Below are positions 60,337-64,000 of a stretch of DNA of 64,000 bases, piece after piece (the stretch's first letter is position 1; the number at the start of each line of letters is the position of its first letter). The position numbers and the translations under genes were made by a program. The stretch is from Streptomyces qaidamensis (lineage in GTDB: Bacteria; Actinomycetota; Actinomycetes; Streptomycetales; Streptomycetaceae). The notes below the pieces were generated by a model. The model was given only the letters and a program-made list of their open reading frames with translations. It ran no database searches and was not told the origin of the DNA. The DNA lies in NCBI RefSeq assembly GCF_001611795.1, contig NZ_CP015098.1:248001-312000 (forward strand), given 5' to 3'.

Positions 60337-61383
60337 TTACGACAATGCGGCGTCGCCCATCGCCGGGCCGCCGAAGAAGCCGCTCATGAGCTTGTCCAGG
60401 TCGAGCTTCGTGGCACCGGCCGGAGCGGTGGGCTTGACGCCCTCGCGCATCCGCAGGGTCAGGCCCAGCTTCTTGACCTCGGCGGTCCCGGCCAGCTTGG
60501 CGAGGTCCACGTCCACCTGGGACAGCGCGCCGTTCTTCAGCGTGAAGTCCGCCGTCACCTTGGCGTCAGGAACCTCCTTCAGGTCCTTGTCCGTCGGCAA
60601 CTGAACACCCGGCGGCAGGTCCTTCAGCAGCGGGCGGATCTCGCCGAACAGCTCGGTGACCAGCGTGCGGAAGGGGGCCGTCGCCTTGACGTGCTCGGTG
60701 CCGTTCTCGCCGTCGGCCGTCTTGAACTTCACCTCGCGGGCGATGACCTCCCGGAGGGCCTTCATGAGCTTCTTCTGCGTCTTGGCGTCAAGGGACGGCG
60801 CGGGCGCGGGCCCGCCGTTGGCCCTCCGGCTCTCGCCGGTGGCCTTCTCCATCTCCTTCGTGTTGATCTTCACCCACTTGCCCTCGATGACGTCCTTCAT
60901 CGCCCCGGCCTCCGGGGGCAGATCGTCAGCGTCCGGAACGGGGCTGCCCGCCATCTCGCCCATCGCGGCCATGTCGGCGCGGACGTAGGTGAAGTCACCG
61001 ATCACCCGGTACTCGGCGAGGTCGCCGTCCGGGGTGCTGACCTTCAGGGCCGTGCCGACGAGGTCCTTCTCACCGGACTCGTCGAGCGGCCGCTTCGACT
61101 GCACGGTCACAGCGATCTTCGCACCGCTGAGCAACTCGGCGGCCTGCTCCGGGATCTCCTCACCCGGCGCGGGGTCGGACTTGTCGTCCAGCGCCTTCAA
61201 GGACGCGACGTCCGTGTCCAGGTCGAGCTCGAAGGAGAGTGTGTTCTTCTTGCCGAGCTTGTCGAAGGCCCGGTCGAGCTTCTGGCCGGCGGAGAGCTGC
61301 TCCACCGTTCCGCAGGCGGTCGCGCCCGCGAGGACGGCACCGACGACGGCGGTGGCGATCAGGGTCTTGCGTATGGGGTTGAT
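60337..61383 (-). CDS. Lipoprotein of the LppX/LprG-like type, start codon unclear
   Basis: About 348 residues. Signal and lipobox IRKTLIATAVVGAVLAGATACG, then a long soluble domain with TPDGDLAEYRVIGDFTYVRADM and EGKWVKINTKEM, like actinobacterial lipoproteins of the LolA/LppX shape. The only ATG/GTG starts in frame are far upstream (for example 61461) and would spoil the signal peptide. GAGGAG lies just before ATC codons, so ATC (61383) or ATA (61374) may be used, or the published base may be wrong. Confidence 0.75.
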   Translation of the reverse strand: MNPIRKTLIATAVVGAVLAGATACGTVEQLSAGQKLDRAFDKLGKKNTLSFELDLDTDVASLKALDDKSDPAPGEEIPEQAAELLSGAKIAVTVQSKRPLDESGEKDLVGTALKVSTPDGDLAEYRVIGDFTYVRADMAAMGEMAGSPVPDADDLPPEAGAMKDVIEGKWVKINTKEMEKATGESRRANGGPAPAPSLDAKTQKKLMKALREVIAREVKFKTADGENGTEHVKATAPFRTLVTELFGEIRPLLKDLPPGVQLPTDKDLKEVPDAKVTADFTLKNGALSQVDVDLAKLAGTAEVKKLGLTLRMREGVKPTAPAGATKLDLDKLMSGFFGGPAMGDAALS

Positions 61384-61403
61384 GATGATCTCCTCGTGGC
61401 TCC

Positions 61404-61418
61404 GATCACAACGTGATC
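61404..61418. promoter_or_regulatory. GATCAC-AAC-GTGATC dyad in the lipoprotein leader
   Basis: Perfect 6-bp arms around 3 bp, about 20 bp upstream of the apparent lipoprotein start. It is a candidate operator of a GntR- or Crp-like regulator. Confidence 0.4.
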
Positions 61419-61499
61419 GATCAGAAGACTCGCAACTCGCCTGCGAGGTTGTGCCGTACATCCGGTGATGTCTGCGGCCGGACACTCAGGTACCGCACA

Positions 61500-61516
61500 T
61501 GAAAATCGTTGTCGTA
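61500..61516. promoter_or_regulatory. Possible Zur box upstream of the G3E GTPase gene
   Basis: TGAAAATCGTTGTCGTA keeps the TGAAAA half and part of the TTTTCA half of the actinobacterial zinc-repressor box. It lies 51 bp before the GTG start. The operon itself encodes a Fur/Zur protein, which supports the reading. Confidence 0.5.
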
Positions 61517-61566
61517 TGCTGAGATGCGTCCGCGCCGTACGACCCTCCTGACCGAGAGGACCCCCC

Positions 61567-62772
61567 GTGGCCGAGCCCAAGCCGCTGACGCCCATGCCCT
61601 CGCAACGTCTCCCCGTCACCGTGCTGTCGGGGTTTCTCGGCGCCGGAAAGACGACCCTCCTCAACCACGTCCTCACCAACCGCGAGGGCCTGCGGGTGGC
61701 GGTGATCGTCAACGACATGAGCGAGATCAACATCGACGCCGCCCTCGTGCGCGGGGGCGAAGCGGCCCTCTCCCGCACCGAGGAGCGGCTGGTGGAGATG
61801 ACCAACGGCTGCATCTGCTGCACCCTGCGCGACGACCTGCTGGAGGAGGTCGAACGGCTCGCCGTGGAGGGCCGCTTCGACTACCTCCTCATCGAGTCCA
61901 GCGGCATCTCCGAGCCGATGCCGGTCGCCGCCACCTTCGCCTTCGCCCGCGACGACGGCGCCACCCTGGAGGACGTCGCCCGGCTGGACACCATGGTCAC
62001 CGTCGTCGACGCCGCCAACTTCCTGGCCGAGCTGGGCACCGGCGACGACCTGGCCGAGCGGGGCCTGGCTCCTTACGAGGACGACGAGCGCACCGTGAGC
62101 GACCTGCTGATCGATCAGGTCGAGTTCGCCGACGTGCTCGTCCTCAACAAGCTGGACCTGGTCGGTGAGACCGACGCGGACCGGGTGCGCGGGGTGCTGG
62201 CACGGCTGAACCCGACGGCCCGTCTGATCCCCGCCGTGCACGGCCGGATCGGCGTGCGCGACGTCCTGGAGACCGGGCGGTTCGACCTGGAGCGCGCGCA
62301 GCAGGCGCCGGGCTGGGTGCGGGAACTCAACGGCGACCACGTTCCCGAGACCGAGGAGTACGGCATCTCCTCCCTGGTCTTCCGGTCCTCCGTGCCGTTC
62401 CACCCCGGGCGGCTGTGGGACTTCGTCACCGGAGACCTGGACAGCGGAGCACACGGCCGAGTACTGCGCTCCAAAGGCTTCTTCACCCTGGCCGGGCGTG
62501 AGGGCGTGACGGGCCTGTGGTCCCAGGCCGGTTCCGTGGCCCGCTTCGAGCCGTCCGGGGTCCGGGACACCGACGCGCCCCATGCCCAGGAGCTGGTGTT
62601 CATCGGCGTCGGCCTGCGGGAGCCGAGTCTGCGCGCCGCCCTGGCCGGATGCCTGATGGCCGACGGCGAGCACCTTCCCGCCGATGATCCCTTTCCCCTG
62701 TGGAACACCGGGGACGTCTGCGACCTGGAGCACGAGTACCACGAGCACACGGGTCCGGCGGCAGCCGTCTAG
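61567..62772 (+). CDS. CobW/COG0523 G3E GTPase, probable zinc chaperone
   Basis: 401 residues. P-loop [11 protein letters not shown], the metal motif [11 protein letters not shown] (CxCC type), ESSGISEP and the base-recognition NKLD, followed by a CobW C-terminal domain ([20 protein letters not shown]). The C-terminus ends in a His/Glu tail ([11 protein letters not shown]). In actinobacteria such proteins under Zur control help deliver scarce zinc. GTG start with GAGAGG upstream. A Fur-family gene follows 74 bp later. Confidence 0.92.
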   Translation: MAEPKPLTPMPSQRLPVTVLSGFLGAGKTTLLNHVLTNREGLRVAVIVNDMSEINIDAALVRGGEAALSRTEERLVEMTNGCICCTLRDDLLEEVERLAVEGRFDYLLIESSGISEPMPVAATFAFARDDGATLEDVARLDTMVTVVDAANFLAELGTGDDLAERGLAPYEDDERTVSDLLIDQVEFADVLVLNKLDLVGETDADRVRGVLARLNPTARLIPAVHGRIGVRDVLETGRFDLERAQQAPGWVRELNGDHVPETEEYGISSLVFRSSVPFHPGRLWDFVTGDLDSGAHGRVLRSKGFFTLAGREGVTGLWSQAGSVARFEPSGVRDTDAPHAQELVFIGVGLREPSLRAALAGCLMADGEHLPADDPFPLWNTGDVCDLEHEYHEHTGPAAAV

Positions 62773-62846
62773 CCGGAACACCGGGACGTCCGGGCGCACC
62801 GCGTCGACGCCCGGACGGCCTTCCTGACGCGATGGGAGGCACACGT

Positions 62847-63281
62847 ATGGACGAAACGACCCCCGGCGAGTGGCGTACCACCCCGCAGCGCACCGCGGTC
62901 CTCACGGCACTTCGGGCCTGCGACGGTTTCATCTCGGCGCAGACCCTGCACGCCGCCCTGGTCGCGGACGGCGTGGCGGTGGGGCTGACGACCGTCTACC
63001 GCACGCTGCGATTACTGGAGACGGCCGGGCACGTAGACGTGGTGCGCGACAGCGACGGTGAGCGGCTCTACCGGCCCAGACCCGACGAGGGTCACCGCCA
63101 CTACCTGGTCTGCCGGGAGTGCGGGCTCAGCCTCGCCGTCGACGCCGAGGAGGTCGAGCGGTGGGTGACCAGGACCGCGCGTGACATCGGCTTCCACGCG
63201 GTGACCCACACGGTCGAGCTCACGGGCGTGTGCGGCGGCTGCCTGTCCGGGCCGGACCGCCGGCCGGCTCCCGACACGTAG
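62847..63281 (+). CDS. Fur-family regulator, probably Zur-like
   Basis: 144 residues. Winged helix with PQRTAVLTALRACDGFISAQTLHAAL and VGLTTVYRTLRLLETAGHVDV. The regulatory metal site is in EGHRHYLVCRECG, and a structural CxxC is completed by VCGGC. The sequence style fits Zur more than FurA. ATG 62847 has GGGAGG 7 bp upstream. It is in operon with the G3E GTPase, so zinc-responsive control is likely. Confidence 0.9.
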   Translation: MDETTPGEWRTTPQRTAVLTALRACDGFISAQTLHAALVADGVAVGLTTVYRTLRLLETAGHVDVVRDSDGERLYRPRPDEGHRHYLVCRECGLSLAVDAEEVERWVTRTARDIGFHAVTHTVELTGVCGGCLSGPDRRPAPDT

Positions 63282-63312
63282 CAGACCCCGGATGTCACAG
63301 CCGGGCCCGTGC

Positions 63313-64000
63313 TCATGACGTGGTGGTCAGAACGCGGTTGAGCGCGCTGTCGGGGTGGCCGGTGAGTTCCTCCCAGGTGCCCTCCTCCACGATGCGGCCC
63401 TCCTCCAGGACGGCGATGCGGCCGGCGCGGCGGATGGTGGCCGGGCGGTGGGCGATGACGATCGTCGTACGGCTCTCCTCCTCCAGAGCGGTGGCGAGTT
63501 GGGCGTCGCCCGCGTTGTCCAGGTGAGCGGTGGACTCGTCGAGTACGAGGACGCGCGGCCGGACCAGCAGCGCGCGGGCGAGCGCGATACGGGCCCGCTG
63601 GCCGCCGGAGAGCGTGGCGCCGCGCTCGCCGACGAGCGTGTCCATCGGGGCGATCCGGTCGACACCGCAGCGCCGTGCCGCCTCGGCCAGCGCCCTGTCG
63701 TCCGCCTCGGGAGCGGCCAGCCGCAGGTTCTCGGCGAGTGTGCCGTGGAAGAGGGGCGTGTCCTGTCCCACCAGCGTCACCGCACGCCGCAGTTCCGCAT
63801 CGCTCACCTCCCGCATGTCCACGGGATCGCAGCCGGCGGGCAGCAGCTGGACCGCGCCGGCTGCCGGGTCCCAGAAGCGGGCCAGCAGGTGGGCGCAGGT
63901 CGACTTGCCGGCACCCGAGGTGCCGACCAGCGCGAGTGTCTGCCCGGGCGGGACGGTCAGTTCCACGCCGTCCAGCACGGGTGTGCCGCCGTAGTCGAAG
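63313..64000 (-). CDS. ABC exporter, C-terminal ATPase domain (5' end outside window)
   Basis: About 229 residues are visible. Walker A VGTSGAGKST, Q-loop GQDTPLFHGTLAENL, signature TLSGGQRARIALARALL, Walker B VLVLDESTAHLD and the H-loop IAHRP. The upstream sequence (beyond 64000) should carry the membrane domain, as this is the half-transporter type (MsbA/CydCD-like). It is convergent with the Fur gene. Confidence 0.9.
   Translation of the reverse strand, partial: FDYGGTPVLDGVELTVPPGQTLALVGTSGAGKSTCAHLLARFWDPAAGAVQLLPAGCDPVDMREVSDAELRRAVTLVGQDTPLFHGTLAENLRLAAPEADDRALAEAARRCGVDRIAPMDTLVGERGATLSGGQRARIALARALLVRPRVLVLDESTAHLDNAGDAQLATALEEESRTTIVIAHRPATIRRAGRIAVLEEGRIVEEGTWEELTGHPDSALNRVLTTTS

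Overview
The window is actinobacterial chromosome, almost certainly Streptomyces. GC content is very high, GTG starts and GTGA/ATGA stop-start overlaps are frequent, secreted hydrolases and lipoproteins are common, and one gene carries the rare leucine codon TTA. Long frames open on the opposite strand of most genes are the usual high-GC shadows and are not annotated. No rRNA, tRNA, CRISPR array or intact insertion sequence was seen.

Left flank (1-5.7 kb): an alpha/beta-hydrolase cut by the window edge, a decayed medium-chain dehydrogenase, a membrane protein, an ArsR-SRPBCC pair behind a perfect 20-bp palindrome, then an NTF2-like/metallo-hydrolase pair mixed with HAD and DsbA remnants. At 5.7-14.8 kb there is a glycan-use operon: LacI regulator, lipoprotein binding protein, two permeases, GH42 beta-galactosidase and a secreted sialidase-fold protein with a beta-trefoil. 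At 15-20.8 kb lie a secreted sphingomyelinase-type phosphodiesterase, a repeat-rich non-coding stretch, a MarR regulator, a secreted subtilisin with P domain, a small conserved protein and a decayed sensor-kinase fragment.

Centre (20.76-52.63 kb): a specialised-metabolite cluster without any PKS or NRPS gene. Twenty-seven genes lie on the minus strand from a TrpB-like enzyme (51335) down to a BtrH-like protein (20760). Most overlap or lie within about 20 bp; the largest gaps are 47, 69 and 90 bp. A StrR/ParB-type activator lies upstream. The tailoring set is four BtrH-like acyltransferases, four nitrilase-fold proteins (three lacking the catalytic cysteine), two PaaK-like adenylate-forming proteins (one truncated), a B12-binding radical SAM protein, a HemW-like radical SAM protein overlapping a methyltransferase, a second methyltransferase, an HpaB-type flavin monooxygenase, a tryptophan-2,3-dioxygenase-fold heme protein with a ferredoxin, a molybdopterin oxidoreductase, a PLP decarboxylase, a VOC protein, a carbamoyltransferase and an ABC-2 exporter. 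Three likely self-protection genes are embedded: an AlkD-type DNA glycosylase, a UvrA-like ATPase fused to a flavin reductase, and a pentapeptide-repeat protein. AlkD protein plus HemN/W-like radical SAM protein plus methyltransferase is the logic of the CC-1065/yatakemycin DNA alkylators. My best inference is a DNA-alkylating, aromatic-amino-acid-derived, amide-linked product, related to or a new branch of that class.

Right flank (52.6-64 kb): a gene-poor stretch with strong palindromes, three small secreted proteins (SH3-like, lipoprotein, I36-inhibitor-like), a tyrosinase-like copper protein, remnants of a caspase-like protein and of an NTF2-like protein, a DUF2182/DUF1326 pair, a lipoprotein that seems to lack a canonical start codon, a probable zinc-homeostasis operon (G3E GTPase plus Fur/Zur regulator, possible Zur box), and the C-terminal ATPase domain of an ABC exporter cut by the window edge.
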